NCBI RefSeq assembly: GCF_009677585.1
Contig: NZ_WKYV01000015.1
Coordinates: 183,625 to 247,624, forward strand
DNA from: Lactonifactor sp. BIOML-A5
GTDB taxonomy: Bacteria; Bacillota; Clostridia; Lachnospirales; Lachnospiraceae
Length of the DNA: 64,000 nucleotides
Direction: 5' to 3'
Positions 8,848 to 18,316 of the stretch are shown here, in pieces. Numbering within the stretch: the first letter of the stretch is position 1; every line of letters begins with the position of its first letter. The translations under genes were made by a program, and so were the position numbers. Under the pieces are notes generated by a model. It ran no database searches, was not told the DNA's origin, and saw only the letters and a program-made list of their open reading frames with translations.

Positions 8848-10677
8848 ATTGCATCAAAGGGAGAAATATTAGATTGCAGATATCAGATTATACAGCTGAT
8901 AGGCAAAGGGGGAATGGGAAAGGTCTATCTGGCTTATGATCTCAGACTGGAGAAGAACTGGGCAGTAAAAGAAATAGAAAGCGGCAGAGGCGGCGTGCTC
9001 CGGGAGAGGGATGTGCTGAAGAAAATGAAGCACCCTGCCCTTCCCGGCATTGTTGATATTATAGAGGAGAGAGGGTATACCTATCTTGTAATGGACTATA
9101 TCTGTGGAATTAACTTAAAGGAGCTCTGTAGAGCGAAAAAAAAGATTCCCGGGAAGACAATTCTTCGGTGGGGAATAGAACTCTGCGATGTACTGGACTA
9201 TCTGCACAATCAGAAACCGCCTGTAATATACCGGGATCTGAAGCCGGAAAATCTGATCATCGGAAAAAAAGGAAAACTGTTCCTTGTAGATTTTGGCATT
9301 GCACTGATTCGAGACAGACACTCGGCAGAAGATCGGTTAGGAACCGCAGGATATGCAGCCCCGGAGCAGTACCGGGGGAGGGCGGCCGTACAGTCAGATA
9401 TCTATGGACTGGGTATGGTTCTGAAAGAATTGGTTAAGTGCGGAAGATATCAGGGAGAGGATCTCTGTGCCCTGGAACAGATTATGGAGAAGTGTACCAG
9501 AAGAAACGTCATGGAACGATATCAAAGTGTCCGGACAGTAAAGCACAGACTCACCAGACTGCTGTACAGAAAGAGGCAGACAGGGCTGCTGTCGGCGGCG
9601 GGGGCAGTATTTGTAATGGCAGGGTGTCTGCTCCTTTTCCAACAGGAGATAAACATCCAGAAGCAGGAGGAAACCTACCAGGAGGCTCTTGAAACAGGAG
9701 CCCGGCAGGAGAAGGATGCTGCACAGGCCTATGAGCAGGCTGTCAAAATGAAGCCGGAGAAGGAGGAGGTGTACCTGGCTTTGCTAAACACCTATATAGC
9801 AAGGGGAGAGACAAAGGCGGGAATACAGAGAATACGGGAACTGGCCGAAAGGTATGAGAAAAGGCTGCCCCGGGAGCATAAGCTGTGGACAGAGATTGGA
9901 AGGCTTTATTTCAGAGGCAGCATCCGGGATCCCTATTTTTCGGTAAATTATAAAAAAGCAGAGGAGTATTTTTCTATGGATCCGAAGGATTCCAGGGAAA
10001 AGCGCAGCTACCTGAATCTGTGCCGTATCTTCTCCTGCTATAGTGACGAGATCCCCTGGGAAGAGGCCGGGAAAGCGCTGGAATATCTGCGCGGCCTGCT
10101 TGGGGAGGAAGAGAATCCACTGGTAAAAGCACAGGAATGTATGACACTGTGCGGTGTTTATTTTTCTTACGAGGAGGAACTGGGGGAATATCTTGAGGAC
10201 CCCTGGCAACAGGGGATTGCCCTGGCAGAGGAGGGGGCAGAGTCACTGGAGCATTGCAGAGATCACATTCTTTACCCTGTTTATGCCCGTGAATTATGCC
10301 TGCTTACAGGAAAGGCATATGAGTACAGAGGGATCTGGAACGAGGCGAATGCCCAGTATGATAAAACCTTAGCTTACCCCATGTCGGAGAAAGAACAGGT
10401 TAAGATCAGGCTGATGACTGCCTGGAACTGCCGTATGGAGGGGGACTGTGAAAAGGCAGGAGGAATCTATGAAAGACTGCTGCAGGACTTTCCGGAGGAG
10501 GCGGAGCCCTACTGTGCCTACAGCCTTATGGCATTGATGGAGGAAAAGGACAGGGAAAAGGCAGAGGAGATACTGGACAGGGGGAAGGAAGTCAGGGGAA
10601 TCCGGGAGAACTACAGTTACAAGCTTCTCACAGAGCGTTTAAAAGAATCGGGAGAAAGAAAGGAGCCACAAGAATGA
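8848..10677 (+). CDS. Membrane Ser/Thr protein kinase with C-terminal TPR-like repeats; likely ATT start
   Basis: Hanks-type kinase of 609 residues if started at ATT 8848. The glycine loop GKGGMGKVY (from residue 19), Lys41 in AVKE, the catalytic loop YRDLKPEN (Asp130) and DFG (Asp148) are intact. An activation segment ending GYAAPEQY follows. A single membrane helix (about 245-264) separates the kinase from an extracytoplasmic helical region (about 270-605) with TPR-like units such as [22 protein letters not shown]. The first ATG in frame (8914) would cut the glycine loop, and no ATG, GTG or TTG lies between it and the upstream stop. ATT has GGGGGAGG 4 nt before it and restores the usual N-terminus. 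No PASTA domains, so it is not the PrkC type. Overlaps the next gene by ATGA. Confidence 0.85.
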   Translation: MASKGEILDCRYQIIQLIGKGGMGKVYLAYDLRLEKNWAVKEIESGRGGVLRERDVLKKMKHPALPGIVDIIEERGYTYLVMDYICGINLKELCRAKKKIPGKTILRWGIELCDVLDYLHNQKPPVIYRDLKPENLIIGKKGKLFLVDFGIALIRDRHSAEDRLGTAGYAAPEQYRGRAAVQSDIYGLGMVLKELVKCGRYQGEDLCALEQIMEKCTRRNVMERYQSVRTVKHRLTRLLYRKRQTGLLSAAGAVFVMAGCLLLFQQEINIQKQEETYQEALETGARQEKDAAQAYEQAVKMKPEKEEVYLALLNTYIARGETKAGIQRIRELAERYEKRLPREHKLWTEIGRLYFRGSIRDPYFSVNYKKAEEYFSMDPKDSREKRSYLNLCRIFSCYSDEIPWEEAGKALEYLRGLLGEEENPLVKAQECMTLCGVYFSYEEELGEYLEDPWQQGIALAEEGAESLEHCRDHILYPVYARELCLLTGKAYEYRGIWNEANAQYDKTLAYPMSEKEQVKIRLMTAWNCRMEGDCEKAGGIYERLLQDFPEEAEPYCAYSLMALMEEKDREKAEEILDRGKEVRGIRENYSYKLLTERLKESGERKEPQE

Positions 10678-11771
10678 AAAAAGACTGGGGACTGATGATA
10701 ACTGCTATAGGCATACTGCTTCTGATTCCGCGGCCTGTTATGGCAGGGGAATCAGGTGCTGTTGGGCCGGATGGACAGCCCATTAGGCTAAAGCCGGGAG
10801 AGTGTTGGACGAGCCCGTGGGCAGGCTATGCAGAGGTTTTGGATACCGGAAAACTGAAGAGCCGGGAAGACGGAACCCTGGAAGCGGTGGAGCCGGGAGA
10901 GACAGAGATCCTGGTAAGATATACGGTCAGGATAGAAAATAATGATGCGGAAGAGCCTGTCAATGAGGAGGATGAAAAGAGCGAACCGGAAGTACCGGAG
11001 AAGGAGGAGGTTGAGGAGGAGCTGCACAGCATAGGAAGACCCTATGAAGTCCAGGATTCTTCCTGTCCTGTCCTCACTATGAAGAACCTGGAGGATTTGT
11101 CCTCCAATGCCTGTGCGGTGGCTCCTGAGGTTGCGATTGAAGACGACCATCTGGATACTGGGTTTCTAAGGATTCATTTGCAGGGAAAGCGTCAGGGGAC
11201 ACTCACACCGGTATTTGCCCGGAAGGAAGGGGAGCGTCAGATGACCTTGTCTTTCGCACCTATTACGGAGGATGACGAATATACACTGCGTCTGGAAGCA
11301 AAAGATCTCTTTGGCAATTGTACAGAGAAAACCTGGATGTTTACGGTGAATCAGAATGGAACCAGATTTTACTATAACGGGGAGGGGGAGAAAGTTACCT
11401 ACTCAAAAGAGTTCGTCCCCAGAATCCAGTGGGAGAACCCGGATGAAATCCAGGTTGTATCCTGTACCGTGAACGGCAAGGAAGTCCGGTGTACCATCAA
11501 AGAGGGAGAAATCTATGTGGACAGGGAAGCCCTGGAAACCGGCAAAAACAGAATTATTCTTGTAGTGAGAGACGGAGCGGGAAATCTTACAAAGATGGAG
11601 CCGTGGGAATTTATGATAGAAGAGGAGGAAGAGGAACCGGACAGCGGCATAGAGGTTCAGGAGCCGTTGGAACAGGAAAGCCAAAAGGCATTTCCCTGGG
11701 AAGGCGTTTTCCTGATAAGCGGGAGTTCTCTGATGTTGGCGGAACACAGGAAAAAAATCAGAAGATCCTAG
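10674..11771 (+). CDS. Exported membrane-anchored protein with Ig-like modules, partner of the kinase
   Basis: A 365-residue protein I cannot assign to a named family. It has an N-terminal signal segment ([19 protein letters not shown]) and a short module containing [11 protein letters not shown], like a bacterial Ig-like domain. An acidic linker (about 88-115, Glu/Pro-rich) follows. Two or more beta-rich modules with repeated D.AGN or D.FGN motifs ([23 protein letters not shown]) resemble Ig-like or cadherin-like folds. The C-terminus has an acidic stretch, a short hydrophobic helix ([13 protein letters not shown]) and a basic tail (EHRKKIRRS), which indicates anchoring in the membrane. No LPXTG is present. 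The ATGA overlap with the kinase suggests a joint function, perhaps as ligand, sensor or substrate (inference). Confidence 0.8.
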   Translation: MKKDWGLMITAIGILLLIPRPVMAGESGAVGPDGQPIRLKPGECWTSPWAGYAEVLDTGKLKSREDGTLEAVEPGETEILVRYTVRIENNDAEEPVNEEDEKSEPEVPEKEEVEEELHSIGRPYEVQDSSCPVLTMKNLEDLSSNACAVAPEVAIEDDHLDTGFLRIHLQGKRQGTLTPVFARKEGERQMTLSFAPITEDDEYTLRLEAKDLFGNCTEKTWMFTVNQNGTRFYYNGEGEKVTYSKEFVPRIQWENPDEIQVVSCTVNGKEVRCTIKEGEIYVDREALETGKNRIILVVRDGAGNLTKMEPWEFMIEEEEEEPDSGIEVQEPLEQESQKAFPWEGVFLISGSSLMLAEHRKKIRRS

Positions 11772-11782
11772 CCTGCTGGGGT

Positions 11783-11811
11783 TTGTATCCGGGAATTAAC
11801 TGTGCTATAAT
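11783..11811 (+). promoter_or_regulatory. Promoter upstream of the HAD-CPBP fusion gene
   Basis: TTGTAT, 17-bp spacer and a perfect TATAAT, about 110 bp before the ATG. This suggests separate transcription from the kinase operon, although no terminator separates the two. Confidence 0.5.
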
Positions 11812-11921
11812 GTATTCCATTAGCAACACTTCATTGATACGGAGATTCAAGATGCAGCCGTACTCTGTGAAATAACCGAGCATGAATAGATACAATATAC
11901 ACACAGAAAGATTGGGATAGC

Positions 11922-13457
11922 ATGTGGAATACAATATTATTTGATTTAGACGGCACACTGACAGACTCGGCGGAGGGAATTACAAAGAGCGTTCAGTATG
12001 CTTTGGCACATTTCGGAATTCAGGAAACAGATCTAAAGAAGCTGGAGTGCTTTGTGGGACCTCCCCTGAAGGAGCAGTTTATGAAATACTGCGGGTTCAG
12101 TGAGGAGCAGGGGCAGGAAGCTGTCCGGGTCTACAGGGAGCGGTACAGCAAGATTGGCATCTGGGAGAACCATGCATATATGGGAATAAAGGAGATGCTG
12201 GCCAAGCTCTGCACCAGGGGTTACACACTGGGAGTGGCCTCCTCCAAGCCTACACACTTTGTCAAACAGATTCTGGAACGGTTTGAACTTCTGCCGTATT
12301 TTGAGGTAGTGGTGGGAAGTGAACTGGATGGAAGCAGAACCGATAAGGCAGAGGTGATTGAGGAAGCCCTGAGGCAGCTTCAGATCAGAGAATACCGGCA
12401 GAGAGTTCTGATGGTAGGGGACAAAGAGCATGATGTGAACGGAGCCAGAAGGGTCGGGATTCCCTGTGTAGGCGTGGCCTACGGCTATGGCAGCAGGGAG
12501 GAACTCCTGAGGGCCCAGCCTCTTGCCATTGTCAATTCAGTCCCTGAACTGGCAGCCTTTTTAATAGACGGCAGGCTGGAAAGACAGGAGGCGGCAAAGC
12601 CGCAGGAAACCGGGCAGAAGGATAGGCTGGATCTGCACAGAGGAAGGCCCCTGCTTAAGGTATGGAGGGTTTTGTACCCTGTAGGAATACATTTTGCTGC
12701 CAGTATCGTAGCTTCTCTTATAGTGATTATACCAATGACGGTGTATGCCCTTATGGGAGGGAGCGCCGGTGCAGATGCGGTGAGCACCATTGGGCTTACG
12801 GGGCTGATGGAGATTCTTGCAATCCCCTTTTTGCTGTACTTTATGAAAAAAGACCGCATACTCCGTGAAAATCTGGGTGCGGAAGGAATAAAGACAAAAG
12901 CTTCTCCTGTCCTTGTACTCATCTTGCTGTTTGCGGCAGCTGCACTCTCTGATCTGCTCAGCCAGGGAATGGCAGTACTTCGGATACCGGACCTTTTTCC
13001 ATACTACGGAGAGATGACGGATGAGATGTATGCGCAGAGCAGCTTTATAGTGATTCTGGCAGTCGTGGGAGTGCTGGCACCTGTCGCTGAGGAGATGGTA
13101 TTTCGGGGACTGGTGTATGCCAGACTGAAAGACTATCTGGGAGGCAGATGGGGGATCCTGCTGTCGGGTTTTATCTTCGGGATTTATCACGGCAATATGG
13201 TTCAGTTCATTTTTGCTTTCTGCCTTGGGTGCTGGTTTGCCTGGCTGTATCAAAAATCCGGCAATCTGCTGATTCCAATTCTGGCTCACGTTGCGGTGAA
13301 CGTATGGTCCTGTATATTAACCTATATTCCATCAGACTCAGGCTTTTGGACCTGGTATCCACTTTTGATTGTTGCTGAGATACTCATTGCAGTATGGGGC
13401 TGCTATTACCTCAGCCAAAATTATAAGAAAACTGGGAAATCCAGTCAGACAATTTAG
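11922..13457 (+). CDS. Fusion of HAD-family phosphatase and CPBP intramembrane protease
   Basis: A single 511-residue frame with two complete domains. Residues 1-215 are a PGP/PpaX-like HAD hydrolase: nucleophile motif DLDGTLTDS (Asp8, Asp10), motif II VASSKPTH, motif III with GDKEHDVNGARR. After a basic linker (about 215-245) come several membrane helices and a CPBP (CAAX protease / bacteriocin-processing) domain. Its signature EEMVFRG (Glu390, Glu391, Arg395) and the later FGIYHGN and HVAVNVW motifs carry the usual catalytic Glu, His and Asn residues. Both domains look active. The phosphatase would face the cytosol. The fusion is unusual; the two are normally separate proteins. No frame change or weak join was seen at the linker. 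Substrates unknown. Confidence 0.88.
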   Translation: MWNTILFDLDGTLTDSAEGITKSVQYALAHFGIQETDLKKLECFVGPPLKEQFMKYCGFSEEQGQEAVRVYRERYSKIGIWENHAYMGIKEMLAKLCTRGYTLGVASSKPTHFVKQILERFELLPYFEVVVGSELDGSRTDKAEVIEEALRQLQIREYRQRVLMVGDKEHDVNGARRVGIPCVGVAYGYGSREELLRAQPLAIVNSVPELAAFLIDGRLERQEAAKPQETGQKDRLDLHRGRPLLKVWRVLYPVGIHFAASIVASLIVIIPMTVYALMGGSAGADAVSTIGLTGLMEILAIPFLLYFMKKDRILRENLGAEGIKTKASPVLVLILLFAAAALSDLLSQGMAVLRIPDLFPYYGEMTDEMYAQSSFIVILAVVGVLAPVAEEMVFRGLVYARLKDYLGGRWGILLSGFIFGIYHGNMVQFIFAFCLGCWFAWLYQKSGNLLIPILAHVAVNVWSCILTYIPSDSGFWTWYPLLIVAEILIAVWGCYYLSQNYKKTGKSSQTI

Positions 13458-13474
13458 ACACAATTTTAAAAAGA

Positions 13475-13507
13475 GGCAATCCGCATGGCTGTGGATTGTC
13501 TTTTTTT
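13475..13507 (+). terminator. Rho-independent terminator after the HAD-CPBP gene
   Basis: GGCAATCCGCA pairs with TGTGGATTGTC around a short loop, followed by seven T. Confidence 0.75.
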
Positions 13508-13580
13508 ATGAGCAAAACAGAACAAAAAGTGGTAAAATTGTTTTTACATATATAAAAACTTGAGATTAATACTGATATAA

Positions 13581-13623
13581 ACAGATAATATTTTTGTATA
13601 TTAATTAATATCAAATTATCTGT
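13581..13623. promoter_or_regulatory. AT-rich nested palindromes upstream of gltB
   Basis: A perfect 9-bp inverted repeat (ACAGATAAT at 13581-13589, ATTATCTGT at 13615-13623) encloses a perfect 14-bp palindrome ATATTAATTAATAT (13598-13611). It lies 22 bp upstream of the -35 box of the gltB promoter, where an activator would bind. A GltC-like or CodY-like factor is possible, but no factor can be named. Confidence 0.45.
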
Positions 13624-13644
13624 CAATTTAATGGGAAAAACCTA

Positions 13645-13673
13645 TTTACAGGCACGAAAAAATGTAGTATATT
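13645..13673 (+). promoter_or_regulatory. gltB promoter
   Basis: TTTACA, 17-bp spacer, TATATT, about 80 bp before the gltB ATG. It sits just downstream of the palindromic block. Confidence 0.55.
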
Positions 13674-13752
13674 TAGTGCAGTGAATTGCTAAAGATAAAA
13701 AGCGGCAGGCAGTTATGCTGCAGGAGACAAATTAAGAAAGGATGGATATAAG

Positions 13753-16700
13753 ATGCAGAAAACAACGAATAACCCGGAAGTCCAGGGCTTATATGAACCC
13801 CGGTTTGAGCATGACAATTGCGGTATTGGTGCGGTTGTGAATATCAATGGTGTTAAAACCCATGGAACTGTCGCCAATGCGCTGAAAATTGTAGAAAACC
13901 TGGAGCACAGAGCAGGCAAAGATGCGGAGGGCAAGACTGGTGACGGAGTCGGAATCCTTCTGCAGATATCCCATAAGTTCTTCCGCAGGGCGTGCACCGA
14001 CATTGGTATCCGGCTGGGAGAAGAAAGAGACTATGGTGTGGGCATGTTTTTCTTCCCTCAGGATGAGATGAAAAGAAATCAGGCGAAAAAGATGCTGGAA
14101 ATCATAGTAGAAAAAGAAGGACTGGAGTTTTTGGGCTGGAGAACAGTTCCTACGGTTCCTTCGGTTCTTGGGCATCGGGCGGTGGAGTGTATGCCATTTA
14201 TTATGCAGGGCTTTGTTAAGCGTCCCCAAAATGTGGAGCAGGGCCTGGCATTTGACAGAAAGCTGTATGTGGTGCGGAGAGTATTTGAGCAGAGCAATGA
14301 AGATACCTATGTGGTTTCTTTTTCCAGCCGTACCATTGCCTACAAGGGGATGTTTTTGGTTGGTCAGCTGAGAACCTTCTTTACAGATCTGCAGAGTGAA
14401 GAATATGAATCCGCCATTGCCCTGGTGCATTCCCGGTTTAGTACCAATACCACTCCCAGCTGGGAGAGGGCGCATCCCTACCGGCTGGTGGTACATAACG
14501 GAGAAATTAATACGATCCGCGGAAATGCGGATAAGATGCTGGCCCGTGAAGAAACCATGGATCACGGTGCCATGAGCAGAGAGCTCCACAAAGTACTCCC
14601 GGTAATCAGCGCAGAGGGTTCGGATTCCGCCATGCTGGATAACACACTGGAATTTCTGGTAATGAGCGGCATGCCTCTTCCTCTGGCGGTTATGATTACC
14701 ATCCCGGAGCCGTGGGCCAACAATAAAACCATGTCCCAGTCCAAAAAAGATTTTTACCAGTATTACGCAACTATGATGGAACCCTGGGACGGACCGGCGT
14801 CTATTCTGTTTACAGACGGTGATATTATGGGGGCGGTACTGGACCGCAACGGCCTGCGTCCTTCCCGCTACTATATTACGGAAGACGGATATATGATACT
14901 TTCCTCAGAGGTAGGTGTTTTGGACATTGCTCCCGGAAAAATCGTACAGAAGGAGAGGCTGCATCCGGGCAAGATGCTCCTTGTAGATACCAGGGCGGGC
15001 AAGGTGTTCTCGGATGATGAGTTAAAAGAATACTATGCCTCCAGGCAGCCTTACGGTGAATGGCTGGACAGCAACCTGGTGGAACTGAGGGAACTGAAGA
15101 TTCCCAACAAGAGGGTGCCGGAATACACGGACGAGGAGAGAATGCGTCTGCAGAAAGCCTTTGGATATACCTTTGAGGAATACCGTACATCCATTTTGAA
15201 CATGGCGCGAAACGGAAGTGAGGGAATTGGGGCTATGGGAATTGACACTCCTCTGGCCGTGCTTTCTAACGCACATCAGCCCCTGTTCAGCTACTTTAAG
15301 CAGCTGTTTGCCCAAGTAACCAATCCGCCGATTGATGCGATTCGTGAAGAGATCGTGACATGTACTTCGGTATATGTGGGAGAGGACGGCAATCTCCTGG
15401 AGGAAAAGCCGGAGAACTGTAAAGTACTGAAGGTGAATAACCCGATACTGACAAATACGGATTTGATGAAAATCAAAAGTATGAAGATAGAAGGCTTTAC
15501 CGTTGAAGTGCTCCCCATTACGTACTATAAAAATACCAATCTGGAAAAAGCCATTGACCGCTTATTTGTGGAAGTTGACAGAGCGCACCGGGACGGCGCC
15601 AACATTATAATTCTTTCAGACAGGGGAGTGGATGAGAATCATGTAGCCATTCCTTCCCTTCTGGCTGTGTCGGCAGTCCATCAGCATCTTGTAAAAACTA
15701 AGAAAAGAACTTCTCTGGCAATGATTCTGGAATCTGGAGAGCCCAGAGAGGTTCACCATTTCGCAACGCTTCTGGGTTACGGGGCCTGTGCCATTAATCC
15801 ATACCTGGCTCAGGAGACAATCCGGGAACTGATTGACAATCATATGCTTGACAAAGATTATTATGCGGCGGTGAACGATTATAATGATGCAGTGCTCCAC
15901 GGGATTGTAAAGATTGCCTCCAAAATGGGCATTTCTACCATCCAGTCCTACCAGGGAGCCCAGATATTTGAGGCAGTCGGCATCGACCAGACTGTGATCG
16001 ACAAATATTTTACAAACACTGTGAGCAGAATCGGGGGTATTACCCTGGAGGATATTTCCAGGGAAGTAAATGAGCTTCACAGCCAGGCCTTTGATCCTCT
16101 GGGACTTGAGGTAGATACAACCCTGGACAGCATGGGAAGACATAAAATGCGCCGTGGAGGGGAAGAACATCTGTACAATCCGCAGACTATCCATCTGCTG
16201 CAGGAAGCCACGAAAAACGGAGATTACAGCCAGTTTAAAGAGTATACACATCTCATAGATAATGAGGAACGGATGGGTACGCTCAGAGATCTGATAGACT
16301 TTAAGTATCCGAAAAAAGGAATTCCTTTAGATCAAGTGGAGAGTGTGGAGGCTATTGTAAAAAGATTTAAAACCGGAGCCATGTCTTACGGTTCTATCTC
16401 TAAGGAAGCTCACGAAACGCTGGCAATTGCCATGAACACTCTCCACGGCAAATCAAACAGCGGAGAAGGCGGAGAGGACTACGATCGCCTGGTAACAGGA
16501 AAGGACGGCAAAAACCGCTGCTCCGCTATCAAGCAGGTAGCATCGGGCCGTTTCGGAGTGACCTCCAGATATCTGGTCAGCGCCCAGGAGATTCAGATTA
16601 AGATGGCTCAGGGGGCAAAGCCGGGGGAGGGCGGACATCTGCCTGGAGGCAAGGTATATCCCTGGATTGCAAAAACCAGACATTCAACCCCTGGGGTGAG

Positions 16701-18303
16701 TCTGATCTCTCCCCCGCCCCACCATGATATCTATTCCATTGAGGATTTGGCACAGCTTATCTATGATCTGAAAAATGCCAACAAAAATGCCAGAATTTCC
16801 GTAAAGCTGGTATCCGAAGCCGGTGTGGGCACAGTCGCAGCAGGTGTTGCCAAGGCGGGTGCCCAGGTTATCCTGATTTCCGGCTATGACGGAGGCACCG
16901 GAGCGGCGCCCAGAAGTTCTATCCACAATGCTGGGCTGCCCTGGGAACTGGGGCTTTCTGAGACCCACCAGACACTGATACGGAACGGACTGCGCAATAA
17001 AGTAGTCATTGAGACAGACGGCAAGCTGATGAGCGGCCGCCATGTAGCCATTGCCGCTATGCTGGGGGCGGAAGAGTTCGGTTTTGCCACAGCACCCCTT
17101 GTAACCATGGGATGTGTGATGATGCGTGTATGCAATCTGGATACCTGCCCGGTAGGCGTGGCGACACAGAATCCAGAGCTTAGAAAACGGTTCCGGGGGA
17201 AACCAGAGTATGTCATTCATTTTATGAAATTTATTGCCCAGGAGCTGAGGGAGTATATGGCAGAGCTTGGCGTCCGAACAGTGGATGAATTGGTAGGGAG
17301 AACCGATCTGCTGAAAGTAAAGGATACGATCCAAAACAGTAAGGCATCAAAGGTTGATCTTGCCAGAATACTGGATAATCCCTATGCTTCCCCAAAGGCA
17401 AAAGTAACCTTTGACCCCAGGCAGGTATACGACTTCCATCTGGAAAAGACAGCCGATGAAAAAATTTTATTGAAACGGCTGGGCTCTGCGCTGGAGGGAA
17501 GACAGAAGAAGAGCATTGAAGTGGATGTGTCCAACACCGACAGGTCCTTTGGAACTATCTTCGGGGCTGAGATAACCAGGAGATACCAGGACAGCCTGGA
17601 CGAAGATACTTATACAGTGCTCTGCCACGGGGCAGGGGGACAGAGCTTCGGCGCCTTTATCCCCAAAGGTCTGACCCTGGAGCTGGAGGGAGACAGCAAC
17701 GACTATTTCGGAAAAGGGCTTTCCGGAGGCAAGCTGATAGTGTATCCCCCTAAGAGCGTGCAGTTTAAGCAGGATGAAAATATTATTATCGGCAATGTGG
17801 CTCTCTACGGTGCCACCAGCGGAAAGGCTTATGTAAATGGCGTAGCCGGAGAACGCTTCTGTGTGAGAAATTCAGGGGCAATTGCAGTTGTGGAGGGCGT
17901 AGGAGACCACGGCTGTGAATATATGACAGGGGGCCGTGCTGTGGTTCTTGGAAAAATCGGCAAGAACTTTGCCGCAGGAATGAGCGGCGGTGTGGCATAT
18001 GTGCTGGACGAAGACAGCGATATCTATACAAAATTAAATAAACAGATGATCTCCGTGTCAAAAATCACATCTAAATACGATGTGCAGGAATTAAAAGAAA
18101 TGATTCAGGATCATGTTACCTGTACCAATTCGGAAAAGGGAAAAGAGATTCTGAATAACTTTGGAGAATACCTCCCCAAATTCAAGAAAATTATACCTCA
18201 TGATTACAGCCGTATGCTTCAGACGATTGTGCAGATGGAGGAAAAAGGGCTGAGCAGCAAACAGGCACAGATTGAAGCATTTTATGCCAATACCAGAAGA
18301 TAG
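13753..18303 (+). CDS. gltB: Glutamate synthase large subunit
   Basis: Makes glutamate from 2-oxoglutarate and the amide nitrogen of glutamine (EC 1.4.1.13). At 1516 residues it is full length. The N-terminal nucleophile is Cys23 in NCGIGA after a short propeptide that is normally removed. The glutaminase domain runs to about residue 430, then the central domain, then the FMN-binding synthase domain. The 3Fe-4S motif C-x5-C-x4-C is at Cys1121, Cys1127 and Cys1132. The C-terminal GXGXG beta-helix domain has repeated Gly motifs (GLSGGKL, GATSGKAY, GMSGGVAY). AGAAAGGATGG precedes the ATG. gltD follows after 13 nt, so the two subunits are co-transcribed. Confidence 0.98.
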   Translation: MQKTTNNPEVQGLYEPRFEHDNCGIGAVVNINGVKTHGTVANALKIVENLEHRAGKDAEGKTGDGVGILLQISHKFFRRACTDIGIRLGEERDYGVGMFFFPQDEMKRNQAKKMLEIIVEKEGLEFLGWRTVPTVPSVLGHRAVECMPFIMQGFVKRPQNVEQGLAFDRKLYVVRRVFEQSNEDTYVVSFSSRTIAYKGMFLVGQLRTFFTDLQSEEYESAIALVHSRFSTNTTPSWERAHPYRLVVHNGEINTIRGNADKMLAREETMDHGAMSRELHKVLPVISAEGSDSAMLDNTLEFLVMSGMPLPLAVMITIPEPWANNKTMSQSKKDFYQYYATMMEPWDGPASILFTDGDIMGAVLDRNGLRPSRYYITEDGYMILSSEVGVLDIAPGKIVQKERLHPGKMLLVDTRAGKVFSDDELKEYYASRQPYGEWLDSNLVELRELKIPNKRVPEYTDEERMRLQKAFGYTFEEYRTSILNMARNGSEGIGAMGIDTPLAVLSNAHQPLFSYFKQLFAQVTNPPIDAIREEIVTCTSVYVGEDGNLLEEKPENCKVLKVNNPILTNTDLMKIKSMKIEGFTVEVLPITYYKNTNLEKAIDRLFVEVDRAHRDGANIIILSDRGVDENHVAIPSLLAVSAVHQHLVKTKKRTSLAMILESGEPREVHHFATLLGYGACAINPYLAQETIRELIDNHMLDKDYYAAVNDYNDAVLHGIVKIASKMGISTIQSYQGAQIFEAVGIDQTVIDKYFTNTVSRIGGITLEDISREVNELHSQAFDPLGLEVDTTLDSMGRHKMRRGGEEHLYNPQTIHLLQEATKNGDYSQFKEYTHLIDNEERMGTLRDLIDFKYPKKGIPLDQVESVEAIVKRFKTGAMSYGSISKEAHETLAIAMNTLHGKSNSGEGGEDYDRLVTGKDGKNRCSAIKQVASGRFGVTSRYLVSAQEIQIKMAQGAKPGEGGHLPGGKVYPWIAKTRHSTPGVSLISPPPHHDIYSIEDLAQLIYDLKNANKNARISVKLVSEAGVGTVAAGVAKAGAQVILISGYDGGTGAAPRSSIHNAGLPWELGLSETHQTLIRNGLRNKVVIETDGKLMSGRHVAIAAMLGAEEFGFATAPLVTMGCVMMRVCNLDTCPVGVATQNPELRKRFRGKPEYVIHFMKFIAQELREYMAELGVRTVDELVGRTDLLKVKDTIQNSKASKVDLARILDNPYASPKAKVTFDPRQVYDFHLEKTADEKILLKRLGSALEGRQKKSIEVDVSNTDRSFGTIFGAEITRRYQDSLDEDTYTVLCHGAGGQSFGAFIPKGLTLELEGDSNDYFGKGLSGGKLIVYPPKSVQFKQDENIIIGNVALYGATSGKAYVNGVAGERFCVRNSGAIAVVEGVGDHGCEYMTGGRAVVLGKIGKNFAAGMSGGVAYVLDEDSDIYTKLNKQMISVSKITSKYDVQELKEMIQDHVTCTNSEKGKEILNNFGEYLPKFKKIIPHDYSRMLQTIVQMEEKGLSSKQAQIEAFYANTRR

Positions 18304-18316
18304 GAGGGAAAAGAAG

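Noticed and set aside
8914..8916. ATG 8914 as the start of the kinase
   Set aside because: It lies inside the glycine loop, lacks a ribosome binding site at the proper distance and would produce a truncated kinase.
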